This document shows positions 11,720 to 23,009 of a DNA stretch of 64,000 bases, piece after piece. The stretch lies in assembly GCA_019828545.1 (NCBI GenBank), contig JACVRA010000283.1:172755-236754 (forward strand), written 5' to 3'. The stretch comes from Paracamarosporium sp. OC-R06-R3 (taxonomy: Eukaryota > Ascomycota > Dothideomycetes > Pleosporales > Didymosphaeriaceae). Each line of letters begins with the position of its first letter. Positions within the stretch are counted from its first letter, which is position 1. The notes beneath the pieces were generated by a model, which saw only the letters and a program-made list of their open reading frames with translations, had not been told where the DNA came from and ran no database searches. The position numbers and the translations under genes were made by a program.

Positions 11720-14164
11720 TCACACGAGGCTCGCTCCAAAAGCCATGGAGCCCAACACCACAGCGCTGCAGGCGAGAATCGCGCCCCAGCCTCCGTGCGC
11801 AGGCCGGATAGCACCCGCAGCAGCACCCTGGGAGCCCGTCGGGCTCGGCGAGCTTGCGCTTCCGTCACCGCTACCGCTGCCGCTACCGCTGCCGCTACCG
11901 CTGCCACTGCCGGTGCCGCTGCCAGAGTTAGTTCCGGTGCCGCTGTTGGAAGAGCTGCCCTGGCCTTTGCCGGTTTGCTCCTCCTTGCTCGTGACCGAGC
12001 CCGCGACGCACGCGTCCTCGTCCAAGCCGCCGTCCTTGCCGAACGCCACATCTGCTGCCTTGCTCCACAGCGCCGTCACATTAAGGTACATGTTAGGTTC
12101 GTAGTAGATCCTGCAGCTTGTCGTGTCGTTGAGGAACTGCGTTGGGACGCCATCCTTCTCGAGACCCTTGCGGATGTTGTCCTGGAAGTTGACACCAGCG
12201 CCGTAGACGGCGATGCCAAAGGGCTGGGGCAAGTAATCGCGCCACTCGCGGATCTCGCCGACATTGTCGGCGTATTGTGTGACGACGGCGGACGATGTGG
12301 AGATCAGGTAGTCGGAGGAGAGCAGCATGGAGCCTTTGGTGCCACCGACGGCTTGCATGGGGCCTGCGCCGGGAAGACCACCGACGGCGAGGGTCTTGAC
12401 ACCAGCTTGCTGCACCATCAATTCAGTGAAGAGAGAGCAGGTAGACGCGCAGATGCCGTCGGTGAGGATGATGATGTCTTCAGCCTTGAATGGGTCTTCG
12501 GTGAAGTTTGCGCGTTCAAGGTAGCCTGTCATGCTGATGCCAATGGAGTAGGTGTCGTCGGAGGTCTCTATCGGATCGGAGAGGTTGTATTTGAGAAGAG
12601 CAGTAAAGGAGTCGTCGTGGAACTTGTCAGGGGGGTACATGGCATTGAAGTCGGAGAATTCCTCGTCATCGGCGCTGATGTAGGAGTGGTAGTTGAATGG
12701 CGAGGTGTATAAATTACCATTAGAGCTGGTCATCGATGAGAGGGAAGACAGCTTCTCTCCGAAGAGCTCGGAGCCCTTGTGCCCGCGCCATCGCGACTGG
12801 AGCTGAGGCTTTTCTTTGGGGAAGAATTGGAGGAACATGTCGTATCCGAGGAGGATCTTGCCGCCACCATTCGTCCGTACGTCGATGATGTGCTTCTCGA
12901 TTTTCTGGTCCTTGGCCTGGTCGATGTACGATTGAACCACAGCCTGGAACTCCCTAGCCTCGTCATTGTCGCCATCACCAGCTTCTACATCGAAAGTCTG
13001 CACCATCAACACGCCCACTTTGCCGGCACCCGAGTCAACGAAGTAGCCAGCGAGTTTGACATCCTCGGACTTGTGCTCCACAACAGCCGTGGGATAAGCC
13101 CAGGGCACCCAACGGCGGTTAAGCTCCGCTTCACGTGGATATTCTAGATTCCGAGGTACATTGCGGTGGCTTGCCCTTTTCTTGTGCGCGCTGCTGGATG
13201 AACGCGGAACAATAAACGTATCGTAGAAATCCTGCCCGTCTTTGATGTACTGCCAGTTATTCGGATCAATTACAGTAGCCGAGTTAGTAAATTCACGCGA
13301 GGTGCCGTTCTCATACGAGATGTTGACCGAAGGACCTGGGTAAAAGCGAGGGTTGGAGAAGAAGCCGAAGTTCTCTGCAGGCTGCATGTAGAACATGGAG
13401 TTGTATCTCGAATCCGGGTCGTGGTAAGTCGTGTCCAAGCTCTCATCTTTGACGAATTGCGAAGCATCCTTGCCATCGATCTGTGAGATCGCAGATCGCT
13501 TTACGTTTGCGTCCAAGGTCTTGTTGAAGTCCCCGATACCCCAGATTTTAGGTTCGCTCTTGCCATCTTCTGAGCCTGAGATGAGTGCGATCTCGCGGTT
13601 TCTACGCCAGGCGAATACGCCGCTGTGCGCCATTCCGTAGAACGTGAAATGCCCATCGTGTGCCTTGACGAGTAGTCTCGCAATGTCGACCTCGAAGTCG
13701 TATTCATTATTGTAGTCGCCATTGGAGACCTTGGTGTTGATATCGTCCAACCCCTTCTGGATATCTACACCCTCGTCACCGTATCCTTCTGGTGGGTCCT
13801 TCAGATATGACAGCGTTGATTGCCATTCCGCCATGTTTTTCAAGTTCTTCAACGTTATGGTTGCGGCATCGTTGTCGATCGGGACGGATTTTAAACAAGC
13901 ATATGCGAGCTAGTCGTGCGTCAGTATAACCTTCAAGCTGCTCTATTCCAGTAGGTCCGAACTCACTTCAGCATCGATGGTTGTAGATTCAGTCACGAGC
14001 TGTGCAATCTGCCCACATGCCTTCCCTGTTTCTATGGGTCCTGACACGGATGCCGTAGAGGTAGGCTGGTTGCTGTCCGCAGTTGCACTCGTACCGAAAG
14101 AGAACGTCTCTATCTGCGCCGTAGCGGCAGACAGCAGCGCCGAGAGCGCCACCACAGATCTCAT
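11720..14164 (-). CDS. Secreted S41-family (CPAF-like) protease with GPI-type tail
   Basis: Two exons, 14164-13967 and 13909-11720, give 795 residues with a phase-0 57-bp intron. A signal peptide is visible (MRSVVALSALLSAATAQ). A tail-specific-protease/CPAF-like fold follows: AHDGHFTFYGM in the N-terminal part, IDVRTNGGGKILLGYDMF, and DGICASTCSLFTELMVQ, where the Ser of CASTCS fits the S41 nucleophile. The C-terminus has a Gly-Ser repeat run, then a Ser/Pro stretch and a short hydrophobic end (ACSAVVLGSMAFGASLV), which looks like a GPI-attachment signal. I infer a wall- or membrane-bound extracellular enzyme. Related fungal S41-like proteins occur both as free secreted proteins and inside RiPP-type gene clusters; nothing nearby suggests such a cluster here. 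Peptidase activity itself is inferred from the family. Confidence 0.85.
11866..11938 (-). repeat. Gly-Ser coding minisatellite in the protease gene
   Basis: A short tandem array of the type GCTACCGCTGCC (plus strand) repeats several times and encodes the alternating Gly-Ser run before the GPI-type tail of the S41-like protease. Such arrays change length easily, so copy number may differ between strains. Confidence 0.75.
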
Positions 14165-15715
14165 GGCGAGGTATTACAATTGTGAAGCTCGAGAGCCCAA
14201 CTGGAGAATCCGACTCGGCTCGACTATAAAGACAAGTCTTGGAAAACGAGGAATACGAGCTGCCAATTCGGTAGCGCGGAAAGATGCAGAACGGAGTATA
14301 GCCGGATTAGAAGCAGAGGAAAACCAAGGAGAAGTCGTATGCGCGCGGTCCAACTCTTCAAACCCAATAATCTTCCCAATTCCAAAGTGCTCCCTGTGTG
14401 AGACGAGGCAACCAAAGTCCGGCGAGTCTGTAAGCGTGTATGGCAAGTACCCGCTCGCTGTCGAAACAATTCTTCCTCAGCACCCAAAACGAATGGAAGA
14501 CGAGCGAACCTTCACACAAAGGACTGTGTGGAAAGGCGTTGGGCTGGCCATCTGGGGAATTGACGACATCTTATTGCGCCCACCACGCAGGCATCTCTCG
14601 CATCGTGCATGCGCCTCTCGCTCGGCCAGCCCTGTTTCGAATGTAGCCGTGGCGCCGGCATCCTCCTGTCACGCTGCAATTGTGATTCGTCGGGAGAGTT
14701 TAGATGATGGACGAAAAGAGGAGGGCGTCAGCATTGTGTGGAGCGGCTAGAGTCTTTGGGTGCGGCCATGGCGGTCGTACCCCTGTCCAGCGGCTGAATT
14801 GGGTGCGGCGTCGGTGCCGTGCGCGATGGACTTCCCAAGGGTCGTCCTTCGCCTGTCCCCGACGTTCCAATTTTTATCTCCGTCTCTTTTCCCATGCGCA
14901 ATTGTAGAAGTGCGTCTTGTGTGTGCCCTGTATAGTTCGGAGGGCAGCTCGTCGGACGCGAGACGGTAGATCGAAAGGTGGACCGGTACGCTGCTGCCAA
15001 GACCACGCCTGATGAATACGAGACCTCCATCTGCGCCGCACACAGTTTCCACGCCGCACGTGCCGACCGTCTGCAGTGAATGCGGAATTGCGGCTCGGGC
15101 TTGCAATGCGTCTCTCGAGAGACAACAGTCCTCGAAGTCCGGTGTGTAGTTTCGCGGGCTCGGATTGGGTGACGTAACGTGGCCCCTGGCTTCTTACTTC
15201 GCCCCGTCGAGCTTGTTTCCACGCCGCAGCATTTCAATAAATTCCTCCAAGACAATTTCATTGTATCTGCATTGTAAACAACGGCATGTTCGCGCTATGT
15301 TTAGAAGTCAATAGATAGGGGCCATGCAAGCAGGCCCTGGCTTGGGAACATACATGTCTGATGTTCTTCGCGTACCTTCCTGATTTGCGGAGGGGTAAAG
15401 AGCGACGGACATTCAGGCGCTCCCTCTGAAACACGCCTGCAGGTACGCTTCGGAGATATTCCCAGGGGTCCGATTAGAGGCAACAAAGCGATGGAGATCC
15501 ACAGCGAAGCGATGACAAAGATTCTTAATCACCTGATTTTGTCTTGGTTGAGGCTTTTGATTACTCTCTATACAGATACCGAAGTCGTGGAGTATATACG
15601 AAAACTAATGCTCTATACAGATACGGAACTACAACTTCCACACTGACTGAGAAAGCTTCGCGGTCTATTATTGCATGAATCAATACTCCACCCATTCAGT
15701 CTAATATCACATACT
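14165..15715. other. Intergenic spacer, 1.55 kb
   Basis: This holds the promoter of the S41-like protease and the 3' flank of the BCS1-like gene. The longest frames (for example minus 15261-14728) have no family features and a composition unlike their neighbours. A 14-bp direct repeat CTCTATACAGATAC occurs at 15566-15579 and 15611-15624. No gene is called. Confidence 0.45.
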
Positions 15716-17458
15716 TTACACCCTCCCCTTCTCCCTCTTCTTCAACTCCCCATCCCTCCACTCTCCAACCTCTGCCAATGCCCTCCTAGGCTCCTTCTTC
15801 CTCGTCAACAAAAATCCCTGAATCTCCGCAGGGCTGAACTTGCCCTCAGGGATAGCCTGCGCAAACTCATCCGCCATCTCTCCCAACTGTTCCAGCTCGA
15901 CCACATCGAGCTCTGGATCCTTAGTCAGCAGCTCCAAGAACTCTTCGTCCTCGCGGGTGCTAGAGAGATTGGGCTGAGCGGTGGGTGTGGATGGCGGGGA
16001 GGACTTAGAGGGTTTAGACGTTGAAGAGGATGATTCAGATGATGTGGTGGTGTACATGCGTTTGAAGATGTCGCGGGTTTGGGGGCGCGTGGCGAGGGTG
16101 AATAGAACCTGGAGGTCTACACGACCGGGTCGGATGAGTGCAGGGTCGAGTTTCTCTGGGTGGTTCGTGGTCATGATGAGTACACGTCCTTCGTGTGAAG
16201 CGGCGCCGTCGATGGTGTTGAGTAGTCCCGAGAGCGAGATCAGGGACTTGAGGCCTGCTGCTTGGAGAGCTGCGCCTGGCAGCTTCGGCATATGTGGAGG
16301 ATTGACCTTAATTCCATCTTCAGAGGGCGTACCGTCACTGTTGGAGTCGGAGGAATCGATGGCAGCAGGTGAGTCGTCGGTGCGGCGTAGACCGGCGGAA
16401 TCGATATCTTCGAGAAGAACGATGCAGCGGCGCGGAAGATTGGTAAACAGCTTGTTCAGATCGGACTCGGTAAGGCCAATCTCCATGAGCGAGATGCAGT
16501 AAATATCCAGGCCGAAGATACCAGCGAGCGCGAAAGACAGCGAAGTCTTCCCCGTGCCAGGAGGGCCATGGAATAGGTAACCTCTGCGGTAAGGAATGCC
16601 CCTGGCAGCATACCACCTAGCACTGGCAGGGTGCAGGTACTCGTTGATATCCATGACGATCTTAGCCTTCTGTTCCTGATCGAGCGAAACGGTGCTCATG
16701 GGTCGCGAAGGGCGGCAAGACTGTCTGTCCCACGCGCAGTCGCTACGATCTTCCTTCGGTGCCGGCCGATACACACTCGTCATCTTGTGCTCCTTGGTAA
16801 GCGTCCACCTCTTAATATAGTTCAGCAGCTCCTTGATCGGCTCCGTGCTCCTGCCCACACAACTGATAACCAAGAACTGCGCATCCCCATTATTCCAAAT
16901 ACTCCGCTGCTTCTCCTTCTTCGTACGCACAAACGTGAACACGCGGCCTGCATGCCAGAATTTGTCGCTCCCATAGTTCGGCTCGTACCGCGGTGGTATG
17001 TTGCTGGCCCACTTCTCGTAGTTGAAGATGCCAGACTCGTCTAGCACGTCCTCATCCTTTGCATTTTGCTCCTCGTCGCTGTCCTCGTACGCGCTGACCC
17101 ATTTGGTTACAGCCATGAGGTCCCGGGAAAACCGCGTCATGTTCTGCTCTGCGACCCACTCCACAACCTGTCTGAACAATTGGTCGTCATCTTCGATATG
17201 CACCGATGACATGAAGTAGCTGGCAAAGACTTCATATGCGCGTTGGTAAAGGTACTGCCCTCCTTTGCTCAAGCCAATCACAACAAGGCACCCCGAGACA
17301 AGAAGGCCGATATCGAAACCCAGAGCCCGGAAGATAACCTGAGAAAAGATGCCATAGCCTGGAATAAGAGCATCGAGGAGCGTCGATGGAAGACTGTGTA
17401 TAGTTGCGTTGGGGGAAGAGAAGTCCAACTTTAAGCTATTGAGTCGTGAAAGATCCAT
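15716..17458 (-). CDS. BCS1-like AAA ATPase (copy 1)
   Basis: A single exon of 581 codons starts at the ATG at 17458-17456; the open frame extends slightly upstream but without another ATG. The layout is that of BCS1: one N-terminal membrane segment at about residues 50-64, a BCS1_N domain, then the AAA module with KRGYLFHGPPGTGKTS-type Walker A (residues 298-305), Walker B IVLLEDIDSAG, sensor 1 MTTNHPEKL and the arginine-finger region DPALIRPGRVD. True BCS1 pulls the folded Rieske protein across the mitochondrial inner membrane. Fungi carry many paralogues of unknown role, and this one has family-atypical Ser-rich inserts (about 380-400 and 470-500), so it is probably a paralogue and not the Rieske translocase. 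A second paralogue lies at 48.8 kb. Confidence 0.88.
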   Translation of the reverse strand: MDLSRLNSLKLDFSSPNATIHSLPSTLLDALIPGYGIFSQVIFRALGFDIGLLVSGCLVVIGLSKGGQYLYQRAYEVFASYFMSSVHIEDDDQLFRQVVEWVAEQNMTRFSRDLMAVTKWVSAYEDSDEEQNAKDEDVLDESGIFNYEKWASNIPPRYEPNYGSDKFWHAGRVFTFVRTKKEKQRSIWNNGDAQFLVISCVGRSTEPIKELLNYIKRWTLTKEHKMTSVYRPAPKEDRSDCAWDRQSCRPSRPMSTVSLDQEQKAKIVMDINEYLHPASARWYAARGIPYRRGYLFHGPPGTGKTSLSFALAGIFGLDIYCISLMEIGLTESDLNKLFTNLPRRCIVLLEDIDSAGLRRTDDSPAAIDSSDSNSDGTPSEDGIKVNPPHMPKLPGAALQAAGLKSLISLSGLLNTIDGAASHEGRVLIMTTNHPEKLDPALIRPGRVDLQVLFTLATRPQTRDIFKRMYTTTSSESSSSTSKPSKSSPPSTPTAQPNLSSTREDEEFLELLTKDPELDVVELEQLGEMADEFAQAIPEGKFSPAEIQGFLLTRKKEPRRALAEVGEWRDGELKKREKGRV

Positions 17459-18660
17459 AATGGACAATCCTGCTCCTGGATCGATCGTCAGTCGTAAACG
17501 CTGCCCGATCGTATTACCCGGTAAATTATGCGGGGCGAAGAAAAGAAGTAAGAACGAAAGGCTCCTTATACATAACAGGCGCTTACCCCAGGCAGCCTCG
17601 TAAAGCTGCAGCGAAAACGATCTCCAAGGAAGCCACGGCTTATATACCTATCTAGTATCTTTCGGGTGCAGCCTCCCACCACCCAAGCAAGCATGTCATC
17701 AGCTCGCAAATAGAACAAGCATTGCCGGTGAGCCAGCTAGTCATCGCAGTAACGTCTGTTGACTACTGTGGGACTATTGGCTGCTTACAAGGACTCCTCC
17801 ACCCTTCAGCTATGGGTTGCTGGCAAGGCTGAGAATTAGCCAGGCAACAGTTACACTAACCACGGCAGATCTTTACCAGCAACCAGTAAGATCTGCCCCT
17901 CCGTAGACTCATAGCCCAGGGGGATTTTTTTGGTGGGCATGAATCTAAAAGAGGCATTTGCTCTCAAAACAATGCATGCCTGTAGGGGCGAAGAAAACGG
18001 TGAGTCCGCCCTTAGGGGCCGTCGCCTTCGTCCGCCACAGGAAGGTGCAAGGCTGCAGTGCTTGCGTCACGATGCCTCATCGCGACGCGCATGGCAATTC
18101 GGTGCGCGCTGAAAAAGAGGCAAACCAAGCGCTTGCAACGCGTGGGTGTCTGGGAGAGGTCGATTGCATTGTCCCTCGGGTCGGCCAGAGCGATAAAACG
18201 GAAGCACAGTGGCTGAAAAGAAGAGCTCCGCCACTTTCACTCAGCACGCACGACACGACGTGGCGCAGAAACATCGCCTCACAGTAGCAGCTCCACGTCG
18301 CATGCGCAAGATTCAACGTCAAAGGGTATCTTATTCATTTTCATACAGTCCACGAGTATTCTTTCTTTGTGTTTCCCCCCAACCCAACCCTCCCTTGCAA
18401 AGAAAAGACCAACCTCCGTCTCAGGCACAGCCCTCAACGCGATGCTTAAATGCCGCATAGGCCCAACATAGAACGTAAATCAGTACACGAAACCCAAGAT
18501 GACCGACCAAATATCCAAAAGTATCCACAGAGCCATCGTCACTTCATGCACATGTACCTGGAAGTGCAACGGAAGGTGATATGTGATGCTAGAATGGAAC
18601 CGAACCCCCCCGCAACGCCTTGTGATCATGCAAGCCAAAACTTTCGATGGCAGTGTGCGT
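17459..18660. other. Intergenic spacer, 1.2 kb, with a small hairpin
   Basis: No coding exon was found between the BCS1-like gene and the DUF1996 gene. The stretch holds a near-perfect inverted repeat: GGCAGATCTTTAC at 17864-17876 faces GTAAGATCTGCC at 17886-17897. A second pairing, GGTTGCTGG at 17815-17823 with CCAGCAACC at 17876-17884, overlaps it. I see no target-site duplication or coding capacity that would make this a clear transposon remnant. Confidence 0.5.
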
Positions 18661-20569
18661 TTAGTAGTGGCGGCCAAGCAGACCGTGCTCGCGGTCGCGC
18701 CTGTGCATGTGGTGCGAGTGCCTGCGGTGGATCGCGGCGCGCGGGAGGATCGCAGGCGAAGGCTGCTCAACGGCAAGCGTCTGCTCAGCAGGCGCAGGTC
18801 CGTTGACAGTGACAGTAACTTGGACTTGCTGGATGGCGACCTCGTAGACGGTGCCAGCGCTCGTGTAGACGGATGTTGAGATGATGTCGCCAGCTGGCAG
18901 GGGCTGCGAGGCCTCAGCCGGGGGTGATGTGGGCACAGGTGCCTCTTGAGAGACGGGCGTCTCTGGGACAGGGGCCTCGGGCGCAGAGGAGTCAACAGGA
19001 GCGGGAGCCTCGGGCGTGGGAGTAGCAGGTGCGGGCTCAGGGGCGTCGACACCAATGGATTCTTGGCCATCCATGGCGACGGAGATACCGCCACCAAATT
19101 CGTCGGTGACAGCGCTCTTGGCGGTGGTGTAGGAGAGGGTGGGAACGGCAGAGATATCCTCGCTGGCAATGGTGGTAGGAGCCGCAGTGGCAGCACCAGT
19201 CTCTCCCGGCTTCAGAAGGCCAGTGGCGTATTCAGGGCCATGCTGAACGGGCACGTTACCGCAGAGACCAGGCGAAGGGCCCTCACAGTTGTCTGCGCTA
19301 AGCTCCTCGGGCATCTTGAAGTTGCACTTTGCGCCTTCTTCTTCAGTCTGGAGCTCGAAGACAGGGCAGTCAGAAAGGAGACCCGAGGGGTTGGTGCACT
19401 GCTGGATGGCGTTGCCGAGGATCTCAGTCGACCAACCGTTAAGGAAATCACCGTGGTAGCCGTAGCCCGTGGGGTCACCGTTGGAGAACATGAAGGTACC
19501 GGGCAGGCCCTTGAAGTCGTAGGTTTGCCAGATGGTCTCGAAGAAGAGCGAGGGAAGACGCTTCTCGAAACCCTCGGGGCATGTGCCACCGTTGACGAGG
19601 TCAGGGAAGGCGACGTGGGACTTGTGGTTGTCCGAGTCGTTCTCACCGTTCCAGCACGAAGGGAAGAAGACTGAATTTCGTTAGTCTTGGTTTCTTCAAG
19701 TTGGGCCGATTCGCTTACTCTCAGCACGGATACCATCAACGCAGTTGTCGTCGAGGTACTGCTTGTCCGGCAGGAAATGTCGGTACATGGATGGTTCAGG
19801 GTCTTTCTTGTAGTTCAGGCAGTTCATGCCAATGGCCTTCTGACCGAGCAGGAGTTGAGTCTTGTCGTCTTCAGTCCAGAGAGACTTCTCCGGGTCCGGC
19901 ACGGGACCAGTGAAGTTGCGCAAGTTCATGTCACCAGTGAGCATGCGGAAACCTTCGGGGAAGGTCTCGATGGTCTCGCCCTCGTTGGCGAAGAGCAGGT
20001 AGTATGCAAGCATACCGCCCACCTGCCTAACGACCTGGGTAGTGCCGTTCTCATGCTGGAACATCAAGGACGGTGTCCTGCACAATGTTAACTGAGCCAT
20101 TAATCTTAGCCACTGAGATATTACTCACCAGTAAGCAGACTTGTCGTCAGTGGCACGGCACGAAGTGCATTCCGAAGCTCTGAGATCTTCGTAGGTCGAG
20201 CCCAAACCAAAGTCTATAGCAAGGATCAGCACAACGGTTCGCGATTTTGAAACCCGATTTGCCTCATCGCACAACGACCCTTGTGATTCCCCCTTCTGAA
20301 GCATGACAACTCCTGAAAGCGTTCGTCGCAGCTTCCCGCTGTCATCTCCATAATATTCTTTGCAGCGGGTCTGTACAAGAAATGAATGAATGGATTTACT
20401 TACTGCCTCCTCCGTGGATGGTGTGTGCGTGGCTAGAGATCTTGTCTGGTGTGACAATGGGATCTATACGGGCAAGACCAGTGCGCGAGTGGCACTCCAT
20501 GCGCCAGAAAGCATCGGCGGTACCCGAAAGGACGGCGACGGCCGCCGAGAGCGTAGAGATGGACTTCAT
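18661..20569 (-). CDS. Secreted DUF1996-domain protein
   Basis: Four exons, 20569-20404, 20213-20129, 20077-19719 and 19670-18661, give 539 residues; all junctions keep phase. A signal peptide is visible (MKSISTLSAAVAVLSGTADA), directly followed by the DUF1996 start FWRMECHSRTGLARIDPIV. Conserved pieces follow: HAHTIHGGGNFG, ECTSCRATDDKSAYWTPSL, NCVDGIRAEIFFPSCWNG, NHKSHVAFPD, GTCPEGFEKRLPSLFFETIW and SNGDPTGYGYHGDFLNGW. The last third is a low-complexity Pro/Ala/Glu/Thr-rich region ending in a His/Arg-rich tail. DUF1996 proteins are extracellular and sometimes bind the cell wall; no enzymatic activity is established, so I assign none. The reading frame on the opposite strand of the last exon is a shadow. 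Confidence 0.92.
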
Positions 20570-23009
20570 GTTGGGATTGGGATCTTAGGTTTCGCAACGA
20601 GGTAGCAATGGGTGTTCAGCTCGAAAATCCAACGTAACAGATCGGATGCGATGCAGCGTAGGGTGACGCAGACCAGCGCCAATCGTCCCACAATCGAAAT
20701 GAGCGAAGCGATTTGTCGTTTTGCAGAGGAATCGGTCGGATCGAAAGCGGTGCGCAAAAATGGTAACGATGCGGTTTGGCGTTGGGTGTGGATTGGAAAT
20801 CGGTCGGATCAAACTTCAGCCTCCAGGACTCTTTCTTCCGTTTTCCGTCTCAAAAGCAGTCAATCAACAGTGTACACTCGAAAAGAATGGATAGCGTCCA
20901 GCAAGCTGAACAGCAATGTAATGAATGGAAGACGTGGTATATCTCGAAAGGAACGACGAGCACCGCGTGGGCGAGGGAGCGAAGATAGGGAGCGGAAGGA
21001 GGAAATAAGGAAAGATATCACGATACCCAAGTCCGATGGTGTTCTCCGGCGGGGGAGATGAAGGAATGCTCTGTTTTAAGAGGTGAAACGGGGATGGGCT
21101 GGGGGCCGGGATGTGCACGCTGGAGCACAGGGATCCGGCCGGCTAGGGCGCAAACAGAGTGCTGAAACGCAGCGACGTAAGGGATCGCCTAGGGACCTGC
21201 GTCTGGAGAGCCATGCGCCATGCAGCCTTGCGCTCGATGCGGCTCGCCGTGCAGTGCTTGGGGAGGTTTCTGTTCAGCGCATCTCTTGTGGCACCTCGGG
21301 GCCCAGCTCCTGAGCACCACAGCAGAGCTGGAGACGGAAACGCCAGGCATCCATGGCTCGTAACGCGCCGTCGATGAATGTTGCAGGGAGATCGTAGCCG
21401 TTTCCCCAGCCGGCAGGTACCCGCCACGGTCCACCGTGCGCCTGAGATCGTAATCTCCAGGGCCCCAAAATATCCATTCATGGCCGCTGGGTCAGTTTAG
21501 CGGCTCATCGCAATCCAGCAGGCCTCTCCACGGCTCTGATCAGCCCGCTGGACAATGTCCGGGCGGCCCTCTGTTCACAGCCTCGTCCAAGCACCGACAA
21601 TCACACAGGGGCGAGTGACGTTCGCGCGTCATGATCCGACGGGGGGATTGGCGCCAATGTGCGCATCCGCAGAAAAGAGAGAAAGTGGAAAAGGCCGTCG
21701 GAGTAAGCGCCCAAGTCTCTTGTGCCCAATTTCCCAGCGTCGCCTACCGTCATATCGATAACACATGCGCGACGGGGATCTTGCAGAAAGCTTGGTCTCG
21801 CCTCGTCCCGGCCAATCGCGCGCCGCCGGTACCTGACGTCCACGCAAGCAGCGCACCCATTCGCAGCACCATCCAGATTGCCCTTCCGAAAACTCCCAGA
21901 CAAGAGACGAGAAGACGGCGCACCAGACTACGCACGAGAACGGATTCCACCCGAGCACTCTACTCTGCTCTACTCTACTCTACACCGCGGTGATGAGCCA
22001 CCCACCAGACCTACCAAGTCCGTAGCGTCTTCGCCTCGGCCTTATACCGGTATGCCACCCCCCGTGCCACACTTCAGTCTCTCTTCCACAACACCCAAGA
22101 TGCTGCTCCGAAATCCCGGCCCGAGTCTGCAATAGTACCTAGCCCGCTCCACGCTCACCTCATGCGATGCCAATGTACCGTACCCATCTTACCCGGCGCC
22201 CACAGCAGCGCTTAACTTAGCTCCATCGCAAATGCCTCTCGCGCACGCGCCCGGGCTGCGGAGGCGATGCGAAGAAGTTGTCTCTAGGCGTAAGACGGTG
22301 TATGTATCGGTGTGGCGAGGCTCGGGTATGTCGTTGCTTGTATACACAGTACCATCCGTCGGGCGGGCGTCTGTCCGTCCTTAGGGTCAATATATTGTAG
22401 AGAGCTGTAAAGAGTATGCGCGCCTAGACTGCTGCACCGTGGCTCAGGCACTCCGCCGGTGATTTTCGCAGGGCCGCACGCAGGAGCTGGAAAGGGAGGG
22501 ATGCAGACTGGCGCACTGCTGCGGGCGGATGGTTGCATCGCTCTGACTGCTCTGATTGCACATTCGTTTCACGATGGGATTGGTCGGGAAGAAGAAAAGC
22601 TACGAGCGCGGGTGGTGCACTCCTGTACGTTAGTTACCGTGTGACAACCAGCAGGCATGAAGACAACGCTTGCTACTTTAGCGTCGTCGTCCAAGAGGTG
22701 TCTCGCGTGCGATGCGATGCTAGTTCTATTTCTATCCGGGTATCTGGATCACAGTGCAATGAGGGCATTCCATGGCATAACGAGCGCGCTATGGAGTCCA
22801 CCCAGCTCCACGCGCACGGTAAAGTGCTAAGCTCCCAGCAGCGCCTTTGAACCTGAGGCACAACTCGCCCAACCCCTGCACTTCCCAAACCGCAATGCAG
22901 ACCCTGTGCCCACAGTTCCATCGCCCATTTATCCAGCCGGAACACCCTCCGCTGCATTTCCGAACGCCGGGCCGTTAGCAAGAGTCTGCGACGGGTTTCT
23001 ACGTGGTCG
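20570..23009. other. Long intergenic spacer, 2.4 kb
   Basis: This lies between the divergent start of the DUF1996 gene and the 3' end of the LCCL gene. Many short Arg-rich frames occur on both strands, none with family motifs or workable exon structure. A CTCTA-type microsatellite sits at 21956-21984. The length and the G+C-rich short frames leave room for an undetected non-coding transcript, but nothing in the sequence supports one. Confidence 0.45.

Noticed and set aside
11795..12712. A 305-codon plus-strand open frame
   Set aside because: It lies wholly antisense to the conserved S41-like protease exon, is Ala/Val/Asp-skewed as expected of a reverse shadow, and has no family motif.
14728..15261. 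A 177-codon minus-strand open frame in the spacer
   Set aside because: Low-complexity basic composition, no motif, no plausible start context or introns; treated as chance.
18946..19674. A 242-codon plus-strand open frame
   Set aside because: It is antisense to the last exon of the DUF1996 gene, whose motifs and splice phases are convincing.
20612..21061. A 149-codon plus-strand open frame upstream of the DUF1996 gene
   Set aside because: Arg/Ser-rich with no domain and no splice partners; probably upstream flank of the divergent gene.
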